The notes under the pieces are model-generated. The model saw only the letters and a program-made list of their open reading frames with translations, ran no database searches and had not been told where the DNA came from. This document shows, in pieces, positions 17,686 to 26,759 of a DNA stretch of 64,000 nucleotides. Within the stretch, counting starts at the first letter, position 1. The number at the start of each line of letters is the position of its first letter. Both the position numbers and the translations under genes were made by a program. This DNA is from JBNFVY01 sp049943335 (GTDB lineage: Bacteria > Pseudomonadota > Alphaproteobacteria > Rhodobacterales > Rhodobacteraceae): positions 342,631-406,630 of the forward strand of contig NZ_JBNFVY010000003.1 in the NCBI RefSeq assembly GCF_049943335.1. Reading direction: 5' to 3'.

Positions 17686-19296
17686 TCAGTTGCCCAGTTT
17701 ACGTTCCTGGCGCAAACCCATCCATGTTGCGACGCACATCAGCAACAAAAGGAAAGCGAACGGAAACCCGGTCGTGACGGCCATCGCCTGCAGCGCGGCC
17801 AGCCCGCCGCCCATCAGTAGCGCGATTGCCACCAGCCCTTCGAACACGCACCAGAACACCCGCTGCGGCAGGGGACCGTCGGTCTTGCCGCCCGCCGTGA
17901 TCGTATCGATCACCAGCGATCCCGAATCTGACGACGTCACAAAGAACACGATGACCAGCACGATCCCGATCAACGACGTGATCCCGGACAGCGGCAGGTG
18001 GCTGAGCATTTCGAACAATTGTACCGGCAACGCCGCCTCGGCTGCGCCCATGAATCCGTCATTGATGACCTGAGCAATGGCCGTGCCACCAAAAACGCTC
18101 ATCCACAGCACGCAAACCAGAGACGGGATCAGAAGGACGCAGATGATGAATTCGCGCACCGTGCGCCCGCGACTGACACGCGCGATGAACATGCCGACAA
18201 ACGGCGACCAGCTGATCCACCACGCCCAGTAAAACGCCGTCCAACCCTGGCTGAAATTGGCATCTTCACGGCCAAACGGTTGGCTGAGCGCCGGCAGTTC
18301 CACCACATAAGCCCCCAGACTGCCGACAAATCCCGACAGAATGTCCCCGGTGGGCCCGACGATCAGGACGAACAGCAGCAACAGCGCGGCCAGCACCATG
18401 TTGATTTCTGACGCGCGCTTGACGCCGGCGTCCAATCCGGCAAGCACCGAAATGGTTGCGACACCGGTGATCAGGCAAATCAAAATGACCTTTGGCCAGA
18501 TTCCATCGGGCATGCCGAACAGATAGGTGAACCCCGCCGTGGCCTGCTCGGCCCCGAAACCCAGCGATGTCGCCAGCCCGAAGAGCGTGGCAAATACCGC
18601 AACGGTATCGATGATATGGCCGGTCCAGCCCCAAACGCGCTCTCCAAAGATCGGGTAGAAAGCGGATCGTACCGACAGGGGCAGGCCTTTGTTGTAACTG
18701 AACAACCCAAGTGCCAACGCCACCACCGCGTACATCGCCCATGGGTGCAAGCCCCAGTGATAGATCGTGGCGGCCATGCCCAGCCGGGCGGCGCCGGCCT
18801 GGTCTCCGGGTGCGCCGGCCAGCGGCGCCCAACTGTCGGCAGAGCCGGCCCCTTCGGCCACGGACGTGCTGAAATGCGTCAGCGGCTCCGATACCCCGTA
18901 GAACATCAACCCGATGCCCATGCCCGCGGCGAAGAGCATCGCGAACCAACCCACGTATCCATAGTCAGGGCGCGCATCCTTGCCGCCCAAACGAACGTTT
19001 CCCAGTGGCGTGACGATCAGCAACAGGCAAAAGAGCACGAAAATGTTGCCCGCCAACAAAAAGAACCAACTGAAATTGCCGGTCACCCAGCTCTGCATTC
19101 CTGCGAACAGGCCCGTTGCCGCCTCGGGTGCCAAAAGCGTGCCCAGGACGAACAAAACGATGCCCGCGCCCGCGATGATGAAAACCGGATTGTGTATGTC
19201 CAGGCCGAACGGGCCGATTTGCGTTTCAATATTGTCCTGTCCGACCTCATAGTCGATCGTGTCGATCAACAGGCCGGTTTCGGAATTCGACGCCAT
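17686..19296 (-). CDS. BCCT-family betaine/carnitine/choline-type transporter
   Basis: A 536-residue carrier with about 12 helices. It contains the BCCT glycine stretch FAAGMGIGLMFYGVSEPL and the diagnostic tryptophan segment FYWAWWISWSPFVGMFIARVSRGRTVREF, plus FFVTSSDSGSLVID. Members import compatible solutes such as glycine betaine or choline, or DMSP in marine Rhodobacterales, using Na+ or H+. The N-terminus is about 45 residues longer than the shortest family members and has no long C-terminal osmosensory tail. Substrate cannot be assigned. The gene stands alone, with its own terminator. Confidence 0.9.
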   Translation of the reverse strand: MASNSETGLLIDTIDYEVGQDNIETQIGPFGLDIHNPVFIIAGAGIVLFVLGTLLAPEAATGLFAGMQSWVTGNFSWFFLLAGNIFVLFCLLLIVTPLGNVRLGGKDARPDYGYVGWFAMLFAAGMGIGLMFYGVSEPLTHFSTSVAEGAGSADSWAPLAGAPGDQAGAARLGMAATIYHWGLHPWAMYAVVALALGLFSYNKGLPLSVRSAFYPIFGERVWGWTGHIIDTVAVFATLFGLATSLGFGAEQATAGFTYLFGMPDGIWPKVILICLITGVATISVLAGLDAGVKRASEINMVLAALLLLFVLIVGPTGDILSGFVGSLGAYVVELPALSQPFGREDANFSQGWTAFYWAWWISWSPFVGMFIARVSRGRTVREFIICVLLIPSLVCVLWMSVFGGTAIAQVINDGFMGAAEAALPVQLFEMLSHLPLSGITSLIGIVLVIVFFVTSSDSGSLVIDTITAGGKTDGPLPQRVFWCVFEGLVAIALLMGGGLAALQAMAVTTGFPFAFLLLLMCVATWMGLRQERKLGN

Positions 19297-19425
19297 ATTT
19301 CCCTCGTTTCACTATTTTTTCGTAACGCGATGGACGCGACATGCGCGCATCCGCGCCACCGCCCAAAGATAACCCGCAATACCAAATTGTCCAAAAAACA
19401 GGCAGACTTTCCGCGACCAGAGAAA

Positions 19426-21249
19426 TCAGGCCGCTTCGTCGTTTTCGGCCGCCTGCCGGGACCACATCGAGGCATAGCGCCCGCCCTGCGTCAGCAGCTG
19501 GTCGTGCGTTCCGCGTTCCACGACCTCGCCCGCGTCCAGCACGATGATCTCGTCGGCATCGGCAATCGTGGACAGGCGATGCGCGATAGTGATCACGCTG
19601 CGCCCTTCACCAGCCAGACGCAAGCTGTCCTGAATGTCACGCTCGGTTTGCGTGTCCAGGGCGCTGGTCGCTTCGTCAAGGATCAGGATCGGCGGGTTTT
19701 TGAGCAAGGTGCGCGCAATCCCGACGCGCTGTTTTTCCCCGCCCGACAGCTTCAGACCGCGTTCACCCACCTGGGTGTCATACCCTTCGGGCAGGGACAT
19801 GATGAAATCGTGGATGCACGCAGATTTGGCGACGTCCTCGATCTGGGCCATGGTGGCGCCATCGCGCCCGTATGCGATGTTGTAGCGAATGGTATCATTG
19901 AACAGCACCGTGTCCTGCGGGACCACCCCGATGGCGTCGTGCAGACTGAGCTGGGTGACATCGCGCAGATCCTGCCCGTCAATCCGGATCGCGCCGCCCG
20001 TGACGTCATAAAACCGAAATAGCAGCCGGCCGATCGTGGACTTGCCCGAACCCGACGGCCCCACGATTGCCAGCGTCTTCCCGGGCGCGACCGACATCGA
20101 CACGCCGTGCAAGATGGGTCGCGCTGGATCATAGCCAAAGCTGACGTCGTCAAATTCGACCCGCCCGTCCGGCACGCGCAGCGTCTGGGCGTCCGCCTTG
20201 TCGATCACTTCGGATGGTTGTTCGAGCAGGTTGAACATCTCGCCCATATCCACCAGCGCCTGGCGGATTTCGCGGTAAACCGTGCCAAGAAAATTGAGCG
20301 GCATGGTGATCTGGATCATGTAGGCGTTGACCATGACGAAGTCGCCCACGGTCAATTGACCGTTTTGCACCCCGACGGCCGCCAGGATCATCACCCCGAC
20401 CAACCCGCCCGAGATCAGCAGCGACTGCCCGAAGTTCAGGAAAGCCAGTGAATAAGACGTGCGAAGCGCCGCATCCACGTAGCGTTCCATCGATGCATCG
20501 TAGCGTTGTGCCTCGCGGGCCTCGGCGCCGAAATACTTGACCGTTTCAAAATTGAGCAGGCTGTCGATGGCCTTTTGGTTGGCATCGGTGTCCTGATCGT
20601 TCATTTCCTTGCGGATTTTCACACGCCATTCAGTCACCTTGAAGGTAAAGGCGACATAGGCCGCAACGGTGAGCGACACGACGGCCAGATACCAAAGATC
20701 GAACTTCCACGCCAAGATGACCGCAACCAGTGCCAGTTCCAGGATCAGCGGCCCGATAGAAAACAGCATGAAGCGCAGCAGGAATTCGACGCCCTTCACG
20801 CCCCGCTCGATAATGCGCGACAGCCCACCCGTCTTGCGCGTGATGTGATAGCGCATCGACAGCTGGTGCATATGGGTAAAGGTTTCCAATGCCAGCGTGC
20901 GCAGCGCCCTTTGGCCGACGGGCGCAAAAATCACATCGCGCAACTGGTTGAACCCGACATTCATCAGGCGGGCCATCCCATAGGCGACCGTCAACCCGAT
21001 CGCGCCAATGCCCATGGCCAATCCTTGGGCCGGCGCCTCGCCCGCCAGCACATCCACGGCAGCCTTGTAAAGGAATGGCGTGAACACCACGACCAGCTTT
21101 GCCGCCAGCAATGTCAGCATCGCCAGAACCACGCGGCGCTTGACCCACCCCTGCCCGTCCGGCCACAGATATGGCCAGACCTTGGCAACGATCTGTCCAC
21201 TGTTTGCGGGCATTTCGGTGGTGGTCAGTGTGGCGTGACGACGGGCCAT
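19426..21249 (-). CDS. Atm1-type ABC exporter (fused permease and ATPase)
   Basis: A 607-residue half transporter: six-helix membrane domain (residues about 40-330), then an ATPase with Walker A GPSGSGKST, signature LSGGEKQR, Walker B ILILDEATSALD and switch His in TIAHRLS. Features MRYHITRKTGGLSRIIERG and LNFETVKYFGAEAREAQRYD are typical of the Atm1/HMT1 group, which exports glutathione conjugates or persulfides linked to Fe-S assembly and metal detoxification. It would work as a homodimer in the inner membrane. Assignment to the Atm1 branch is from these motifs; the natural substrate is inferred. Confidence 0.88.
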   Translation of the reverse strand: MARRHATLTTTEMPANSGQIVAKVWPYLWPDGQGWVKRRVVLAMLTLLAAKLVVVFTPFLYKAAVDVLAGEAPAQGLAMGIGAIGLTVAYGMARLMNVGFNQLRDVIFAPVGQRALRTLALETFTHMHQLSMRYHITRKTGGLSRIIERGVKGVEFLLRFMLFSIGPLILELALVAVILAWKFDLWYLAVVSLTVAAYVAFTFKVTEWRVKIRKEMNDQDTDANQKAIDSLLNFETVKYFGAEAREAQRYDASMERYVDAALRTSYSLAFLNFGQSLLISGGLVGVMILAAVGVQNGQLTVGDFVMVNAYMIQITMPLNFLGTVYREIRQALVDMGEMFNLLEQPSEVIDKADAQTLRVPDGRVEFDDVSFGYDPARPILHGVSMSVAPGKTLAIVGPSGSGKSTIGRLLFRFYDVTGGAIRIDGQDLRDVTQLSLHDAIGVVPQDTVLFNDTIRYNIAYGRDGATMAQIEDVAKSACIHDFIMSLPEGYDTQVGERGLKLSGGEKQRVGIARTLLKNPPILILDEATSALDTQTERDIQDSLRLAGEGRSVITIAHRLSTIADADEIIVLDAGEVVERGTHDQLLTQGGRYASMWSRQAAENDEAA

Positions 21250-21346
21250 GCGGCTCTCCTTTGACGGAGCACCTAGCTAAGCGCTTCTGCACTCAAGGGA
21301 AAGACCCCGGCCCAAACAATTGGCCTGCGCCAATGCATGGCATGGC

Positions 21347-22729
21347 TCAGTCATGCGGTACGTCGAAAACCTGACCGGGATAAATCAGGTCGGGATCGCG
21401 GATCGCGTCGCGGTTGGCCTCAAAGACCTTGACGTAAAGAAACCCGCTGCCGTAGCTGTCCGTCGCAATTCCCCAAAGCGTGTTTCCAGGCTGGACGGTG
21501 ATCTGCGCGATGCCCGCGCGCGCGGCCTGCGCCTGCGCATCGGGCTGCATGGCAGCCAACTGCGCACTAGCTTCGCGCTGGAAAGGGGTTTCAGCGCGCG
21601 ATGTCACGCGGCCCGTGTCATCGATCTGGTCCACCCGCAAGGTATAGACGCCGGTATCGACCCCGGGCAGCGTGCTGCGCCACTGGCCATCTGGCTGTAC
21701 CTGAGCGGTTCCGATCGGCGCGTTGTCGACATAGAGACGCACAAATCCCCCGTTCGCCGCACGCCCCGACAATTCAACTTCGCCGACGGCGTCGTAGGTG
21801 ATTGTGTCGATAGACAAATCGCGCGTGGGGCCAGCCGCAGAATCGGCGCGCTGCACAAGGCGCACACCGCTGGCGTCCGCAACGATCACGTTCGGCGCTG
21901 CGCTGTGCGGCCCGGCGTTGTCGCGTGTTTCAGAACCGACGCTCGTGGCGGGCTGAGTAGGTTCATCCGTTTGTGCTGCTTGGTCGTGCGGCGCGATCTG
22001 CGCGTCGGTGTCAGAAGCGACGGCCACGGCGCGGGCGCGAACCTGCCCCGGCGCGATAGCGACAACGGCGAACTCGTTGAAACTGCCATCATTTTTCATC
22101 AATCCGACCCGCATCGCACGTGCTTGATCAGACGCAGGAATATCGAACAGGGCGGTAAAGAACCCATCGGCCCCTGCCCGCGCTGTCGCGATTTCCTGCC
22201 CGCCCATGCGGATTGAAACGGTCTGATCGGCGCCCGTTTGCCCCGCGATCGTCACGGCCCCGTCCGGTGCAATTCGGTGCAGGTCTGTGCGGCCGATCGG
22301 GTTTTGCGTGGGGGTGGTCGCATCAGGGGCCGCAGTTTCACGGCCCGGTCCGGCGCCGGTGGCGTTTTCATCGGGGATGCTGGCCCCGCCTAAGGCAGCC
22401 GCCGCTTCGGGGTCTGTCTGTGCAATCCCTCCGCTCTGGTCAGTCTGTAGGGCCTGTGGCTGGGCGTGGTTTTCGACGGCCATAGGATCCGGGCGCTGTT
22501 TGACCTGTGGGGCAGACTTACCGTCTGCAATGGTGGTCGGCGCCGTTGCGCCAGATTCGGTCGCAATGGCGTCCGCTGCCTGCTGCGCCGTGTTGTCCGT
22601 CAGCGCCGTGTCCGCTTCCCCTTGGGGGCGAAAAAACCACGCGACCACAGCGATGGCCCCGGCCACCAACAACGCGGACAGCCAAAGCAAAATGCGCCCG
22701 CTACCGACCCCTGAACTGGTATTTTCCAT
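21347..22729 (-). CDS. LysM-domain membrane-anchored protein
   Basis: A 460-residue protein with one N-terminal membrane helix (ILLWLSALLVAGAIAVVAWFF), a long acidic and alanine-rich low-complexity stretch (about residues 40-160), two Ig-like or bacterial domain repeats (VTIAGQTGADQTVSIRMGG; VELSGRAANGGFVRLYVDN), and a C-terminal LysM motif (VQPGNTLWGIATDSYGSGF, IYPGQVFDVP). It probably projects into the periplasm and binds peptidoglycan. The start at 22729 puts the helix near the N-terminus; a longer frame from 22789 adds unlikely residues. It is divergent from the LOG-family gene 100 bases away. Confidence 0.8.
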   Translation of the reverse strand: MENTSSGVGSGRILLWLSALLVAGAIAVVAWFFRPQGEADTALTDNTAQQAADAIATESGATAPTTIADGKSAPQVKQRPDPMAVENHAQPQALQTDQSGGIAQTDPEAAAALGGASIPDENATGAGPGRETAAPDATTPTQNPIGRTDLHRIAPDGAVTIAGQTGADQTVSIRMGGQEIATARAGADGFFTALFDIPASDQARAMRVGLMKNDGSFNEFAVVAIAPGQVRARAVAVASDTDAQIAPHDQAAQTDEPTQPATSVGSETRDNAGPHSAAPNVIVADASGVRLVQRADSAAGPTRDLSIDTITYDAVGEVELSGRAANGGFVRLYVDNAPIGTAQVQPDGQWRSTLPGVDTGVYTLRVDQIDDTGRVTSRAETPFQREASAQLAAMQPDAQAQAARAGIAQITVQPGNTLWGIATDSYGSGFLYVKVFEANRDAIRDPDLIYPGQVFDVPHD

Positions 22730-22828
22730 GTCGGATCGATCCCCCCTGCGCCAGGTCCCGTGATAGCGCTTGAGCAAGCATAACAACACGGGTTAAACCG
22801 GTCAAAACCCTTTGAAGCCCGGTGCCTT

Positions 22829-23380
22829 ATGACTGAAATAAAGAAGTCTGTCTGCGTCTATTGCGGATCGCGGCTGGGGACACGGGCCGCCTATGCGGCC
22901 GATGCCCGCGCAGTGGGCGAAATGTTGGCCAGGCACGACTGGCGCCTTGTGTACGGCGCGGGCGACGTCGGCCTGATGGGCGCTGTTGCCCAATCGGCGC
23001 AGGCCGCCGGCGCAGAGACCTTTGGTGTCATTCCCACCCATCTGATGGGCAAAGAGGTCGGCAAACGCGACCTGACCAGCTTTGTGGTCACCGAAACGAT
23101 GCACGAACGCAAGAAGGTCATGTTCATGAATGCCGACGCCATCGTGGTTCTGCCGGGGGGTGCGGGGTCGCTCGACGAATTTTTCGAGGTCCTGACATGG
23201 CGACAGATCGGCCTGCACAACAAGCCGATCTATCTTTTGAATACATGCGGTTACTGGGACAAGCTGATCGGGCTGGTCGCCCATGTGGTGGACGAAGGTT
23301 TTGCATCGATCAACCTGCTCGACAGCATTACCCCTGTCGATACTGTAGACGCGCTTGAACGCGCTTTGCGGGCCTTCTAA
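22829..23380 (+). CDS. LOG/TIGR00730-family nucleotide phosphoribohydrolase
   Basis: A 183-residue Rossmann-fold protein with VCVYCGSRLG at the N-terminus, YGAGDVGLMGAVAQSA and PGGAGSLDEFFE, the PGGxGTxxE-like motif of LONELY GUY proteins. The family hydrolyses nucleoside 5'-monophosphates (for example AMP or cytokinin ribotides) to base and ribose phosphate. Many bacterial members have broad nucleotide hydrolase activity, and cytokinin production here is only a possibility. It ends four bases into the convergent host-attachment-family gene. Confidence 0.88.
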   Translation: MTEIKKSVCVYCGSRLGTRAAYAADARAVGEMLARHDWRLVYGAGDVGLMGAVAQSAQAAGAETFGVIPTHLMGKEVGKRDLTSFVVTETMHERKKVMFMNADAIVVLPGGAGSLDEFFEVLTWRQIGLHNKPIYLLNTCGYWDKLIGLVAHVVDEGFASINLLDSITPVDTVDALERALRAF

Positions 23381-23832
23381 GCGGACTCCAGTTCTTTTTT
23401 GACAATTTTCTCAATTTCATCGACGGGATGATTGGTCAGCGTCTTTGGCACTTCGCCAATGACCTTGTTCTTCACCTCTTGGTGCAGGTTTGCCCGCAAT
23501 TCGCCCAGCGTTTCGGGCGGAGCGACCAGCACGATGGCATCGAATGCGCCTTTGTGGGCCTGTTTGTAAAGCATATCGGCCAGATCGCTGGCGAACCGTT
23601 CCTTGGCCAGCTCGTGCCAATCGGTGTCATCCAGCGCCGAACGCTGGCCATGCCCGGTATCGGCCATCCGTCCCGGCCGGTTGGCCGACTGATCGATGTC
23701 CTTGGGGTTGTCCTGCTCTTCCTTGCGAATAACATCCAGATACGGATCGGCGCCGTCGGTCACATTGCGCAAAAACAGCGCCTTTTCGCCATCTGCGATC
23801 AAGACCCAAGCCGCATGTGTCAATTCGATCAT
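23377..23832 (-). CDS. Host-attachment-family protein
   Basis: A 151-residue protein: WVLIADGEKALFLRNVTDG at the N-terminus, a variable middle, and FASDLADMLYKQAHKGAFDAIVLVAPPETLGELRANL, which fits the host-attachment family first described in Agrobacterium attachment loci. The fold resembles an RNase H-like/eRF1-like module, but no activity is established. The start at ATG 23832 is preferred over GTG 23835, because its A is shared with the stop of the upstream small gene (TGATG). Confidence 0.75.
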   Translation of the reverse strand: MIELTHAAWVLIADGEKALFLRNVTDGADPYLDVIRKEEQDNPKDIDQSANRPGRMADTGHGQRSALDDTDWHELAKERFASDLADMLYKQAHKGAFDAIVLVAPPETLGELRANLHQEVKNKVIGEVPKTLTNHPVDEIEKIVKKELESA

Positions 23833-24059
23833 CACACTTTCTCCTTGTCGCCGCTGCCATCTTGATCCTGAGCCAAGACGCGCGTGGCCCCGGCCGAGGT
23901 CTCGTCATGGCGTTTGCCTTCGTCGCGGGTTCCCACCTTGCGCGCGATGTTGCCGCCCTTGCGGCCTGCGCCCGATGGGCTTTCCAGATTTTCCGGTGCG
24001 TCCCCCAAGATTTCCTTGGTTTCGCGTTGACCGTCTTTCGAGCGATGTCGTTCAGCCAT
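23832..24059 (-). CDS. Small highly charged protein of unknown function
   Basis: A 75-residue hydrophilic protein (MAERHRSKDGQRETKEILG..., ending DQDGSGDKEKV) rich in Arg, Lys, Glu, Gly and Asp, with no predicted helix in membrane and no cysteine. It is probably intrinsically disordered, like small stress or desiccation-associated proteins, but I recognise no family. Its stop codon shares a base with the start of the host-attachment-family gene, so the two are coupled. The start at 24059 has a short upstream purine stretch (GGACCA). Confidence 0.55.
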   Translation of the reverse strand: MAERHRSKDGQRETKEILGDAPENLESPSGAGRKGGNIARKVGTRDEGKRHDETSAGATRVLAQDQDGSGDKEKV

Positions 24060-24710
24060 GGTCTGGTCCTCCGTTTTGATGTGTGAGTCAGAAGGACAAC
24101 GCATAGGCGGCCGGTCTGTTCCGTCGCCGCGTCTGAAAACGGCTGGGGCAATTGCCTTGGTTTTTTGTGCCGCCGTAGCTTTGGTTTTTTTCACCCTGTT
24201 TAAACAAGTTTGCTGTTCCAAGGGGTGGCCAGAGGGAAAAGGGCGAACGCAGCCTTGCAGCGTGTGGCACCGTCACCCGTGAAAGAAATCGAACCCCACA
24301 CACCTTCTGCAACCTGACCGATGCTGCCCAATACCGTGCCTAAATTCGTGGGGGCACCAGCATCCCTGCTTTGGTTTGCCTTGGCGACAGCCCCGACACG
24401 GCGATATTTGCGGCAATTGTCCGGCGCTAAAACGCTCGGACACTTCGACGAAGGCGTCAGGCGACCGCGTGTGATCCTGCTGGGGCCCGGAGACTTGCGT
24501 GAAACAACCGGCCCGGTCCGGTGTCGTGCGCCTTGACTTTCCTGATGGCATCATGCGGGTCACGGGCGTGCAACGCGGAAATCGGCGGCTCGACATCACC
24601 ACAACTGAACCGAACAAACCCACGCCGACAAACGCCCTTCCACGAAAAACGGCGCCTTTCGCCCTGGAGTCAGCGAAACCGATGACGTCTGCATACATGA
24701 TCCGGGTCTG
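24060..24710. other. Intergenic stretch without a supported gene
   Basis: About 650 bases between the small charged protein and sodB. Two short plus-strand frames (24321-24536, 24499-24711) lack family-like sequence and I do not call them. The segment includes the terminator next listed and a TTTAAA-rich patch near 24,200. Confidence 0.5.
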
Positions 24711-24741
24711 AAAACAGGACGGGCGCCCCAAGGGGCGCCCG
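24711..24741 (-). terminator. Terminator after the superoxide dismutase gene
   Basis: A near-perfect palindrome with arms CGGGCGCCCC (24720-24729) and GGGGCGCCCG (24732-24741), 2-base loop AA (sugar-phosphate constraints will open one or two pairs). On the minus strand it is followed by TCCTGTTTT. It lies 55 bases past the sodB stop. Confidence 0.85.
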
Positions 24742-24796
24742 GACAAGACCTGCGCGGACCCTTGTCGGGTCCGCACCGCTTTGCTACCGCCTTACA

Positions 24797-25396
24797 TCAC
24801 ATCCGCGAAGCGACGTTTTCCCAGTTGACCAGGTTGTCGAGGAAGTTGGTCAGGTAAGCCGGACGCTTGTTGCGGAAATCGATGTAGTAGGAATGTTCCC
24901 ACACATCACAACCCAGCAGCGCCGTCTGGCCAAAGCACAGCGGGTTCACCCCGTTTTCCGTCTTGGTCACTTTCAGCCCGCCGTCAGTGTCCTTGACCAG
25001 CCATGCCCATCCTGAGCCGAACTGGCCTGCACCGGCTGCGCTGAATTCTTCCTTGAACTTGTCGACCGAACCAAAGCTGTCGGTCAGCGCCTTTTCCAGC
25101 TCTCCGGGCAGCTTGTTGTCACCCGGGCCCATCATTTCCCAGAACTGGTTGTGGTTCCAAAGCTGGCTGATGTTGTTAAAGATGCCGGACTGCGCCACGG
25201 CGCCCTTGTCGTAGGTGCCGACAATGATTTCTTCCAGCGACTTGCCGTCCCATTCCGTACCCGCGATCAGCTTGTTGCCATTGTCCACATAGGCCTTGTG
25301 GTGCAGGTCGTGGTGATACTCCAGTGTTTCCTTGGACATGCCTTTGTCGGCCAGCGCATCATGTGCGTAAGGAAGATCGGGAAGTTCGAATGCCAT
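24797..25396 (-). CDS. sodB: Superoxide dismutase, Fe type
   Basis: A 199-residue cytoplasmic Fe/Mn superoxide dismutase. N-terminal metal-ligand helix TLEYHHDLHHKAYVDNGNKL, NHNQFWEMM, and the C-terminal DVWEHSYYIDFRNKRPAYL block with the Asp and His ligands. Features such as AAGAGQFGSGWAWLV and QTALLGCDVWEH are closer to the iron branch. It dismutates superoxide to oxygen and peroxide. The start at 25396 removes 18 unlikely residues present in the longer frame from 25450 and leaves MAFELPDLPYAHDAL, the family N-terminus. Confidence 0.95.
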   Translation of the reverse strand: MAFELPDLPYAHDALADKGMSKETLEYHHDLHHKAYVDNGNKLIAGTEWDGKSLEEIIVGTYDKGAVAQSGIFNNISQLWNHNQFWEMMGPGDNKLPGELEKALTDSFGSVDKFKEEFSAAGAGQFGSGWAWLVKDTDGGLKVTKTENGVNPLCFGQTALLGCDVWEHSYYIDFRNKRPAYLTNFLDNLVNWENVASRM

Positions 25397-25541
25397 GGGT
25401 AGTACCCCCTCTGTGGTGCGTTTAAACTGCTGTGGTATACCTGTGGCCAAGCGGCCTTGTGGTCAAGCCCTGATCCGCCAATGCCCTGTTTTACAGCAAG
25501 TTTCTTCTCAGTAGATTTCTTCTCAGTGGCGCGGCCCGTAT

Positions 25542-25985
25542 TTATAGCGTCGCGACCCAACGCAGCATCAGATCGCCAAAGCCCCACTGCAGTGTCGCCA
25601 GCGTCAGCAGGACAATATTGCGCGAATTGATACGGTCGGCCGTGTGGCGCAGATGGGTAAATTTCTGCTCTTCTTCCAGATAATCGGTGTCGAACCCCGT
25701 GCGTGGCAAATCGCGCGGATCCAACCCTTCTTTCATCACCTCGAGCTCTAGCCCGTATTCATGCAACACCCGCTCGACAGACACCTGGCGCGACATTTCG
25801 ACCTGCGCAAGGCGATCTGTGAAAAACAGGATTGCAGCGGCGACACCCAGTGATCCAAACCGTTGAAACGCATCGGCATGATGCCCGATCAATGCATAAA
25901 CGCTGCCCGCCAAGTATAGGCCAAGCGCCCCAATCGCGACCATGCGTGCGCGCCGCATTGGCAGGGCAAGCCTCATATATCCCAT
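25542..25985 (-). CDS. Membrane protein of unknown function
   Basis: A 147-residue protein with two N-terminal helices (MVAIGALGLYLAGSVYALIGH and FGSLGVAAAILFFTDRLA), a charged middle with a likely coiled segment (VERVLHEYGLELEVMKEGLDPRDL), and one C-terminal helix (NIVLLTLATLQWGFGDLMLRW). I recognise no family. It stands alone about 150 bases from sodB, and the start is unproven: ATG codons at 25985 and 25976 are both possible. Confidence 0.55.
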   Translation of the reverse strand: MGYMRLALPMRRARMVAIGALGLYLAGSVYALIGHHADAFQRFGSLGVAAAILFFTDRLAQVEMSRQVSVERVLHEYGLELEVMKEGLDPRDLPRTGFDTDYLEEEQKFTHLRHTADRINSRNIVLLTLATLQWGFGDLMLRWVATL

Positions 25986-26147
25986 CCCCGGGCAGATGCC
26001 GCATCAAGGCGGGACCCTGCAAGCGGGGATCGGTTTTGACGCGCGCTTATCATGGCGATCCTTGTTGCCCGAGCGGCGCGGAATGACAAGGATTGCTTTC
26101 CCCCGCCAGTGGGCGCGCCCATGTTACCACAAGCTTGTTGCGCGCGG

Positions 26148-26576
26148 TCAGTCCACATCCGGCAGTGGCAGATCCTCGTCTGCCAGGGCCGCACCGGGCG
26201 CCCCGGGGTCGGCCAATTCGCTGTCCACAACGGGGGCCGCCGCTTCGTCGCCGGTTGGGGCCGCCTCGGTCGCTTCAGGGTCTGTGGCGCGCGCACCATC
26301 GGCTGCGGGCATCGTCGCATCGGTCGAACTTTCCACGTTCGGAAATCCGCCGGCCTCGACCTCGTTGCGCCCGCTATTGGCGTCTGTTTCCACAGTGTTG
26401 GTCGTGGTGTTGGTCGTGATCGCCGGGTTGTCCAGTTCCGCGTTCCTGCTTGGGTCAAGCGCGAGTATGGCAATGGCGAGTATCGCGAAGACGCCCACAC
26501 TCGTGCCGGCAAGGATCCATGGCATCGGTGTTGGTGTTGGTCTGGCGGGTGTCGCTCCAGGGGCTGACGCGTCCAT
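26148..26576 (-). CDS. Single-helix acidic protein of unknown function
   Basis: A 142-residue protein with a proline-rich N-terminus, one membrane helix (WILAGTSVGVFAILAIAILAL) and a long Ala/Thr/Asp/Glu-rich tail that reads as periplasmic and disordered. No family is recognised. It is divergent from ccmI, but separated by about 180 bases without clear promoter elements. Confidence 0.5.
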   Translation of the reverse strand: MDASAPGATPARPTPTPMPWILAGTSVGVFAILAIAILALDPSRNAELDNPAITTNTTTNTVETDANSGRNEVEAGGFPNVESSTDATMPAADGARATDPEATEAAPTGDEAAAPVVDSELADPGAPGAALADEDLPLPDVD

Positions 26577-26759
26577 AGCATGTACCTTTCAGTTGTCTGT
26601 CCAATTGACATGGCAACGGCGATGGCGCCCCGAAAGTTCCGTTAGGCTCCGTCGCCGGGGCGCGAAATAGGCGCGACACAGACGCACGCGACATCACATC
26701 TGCGCCATACCGCTTTGCATGGCCCCGGCGGACGCGCTAGAGACGGGCCAAACAAGGGG

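Noticed and set aside
16005..17777. 590-codon plus-strand open frame
   Set aside because: Antisense to the photolyase gene, which has full family motifs.
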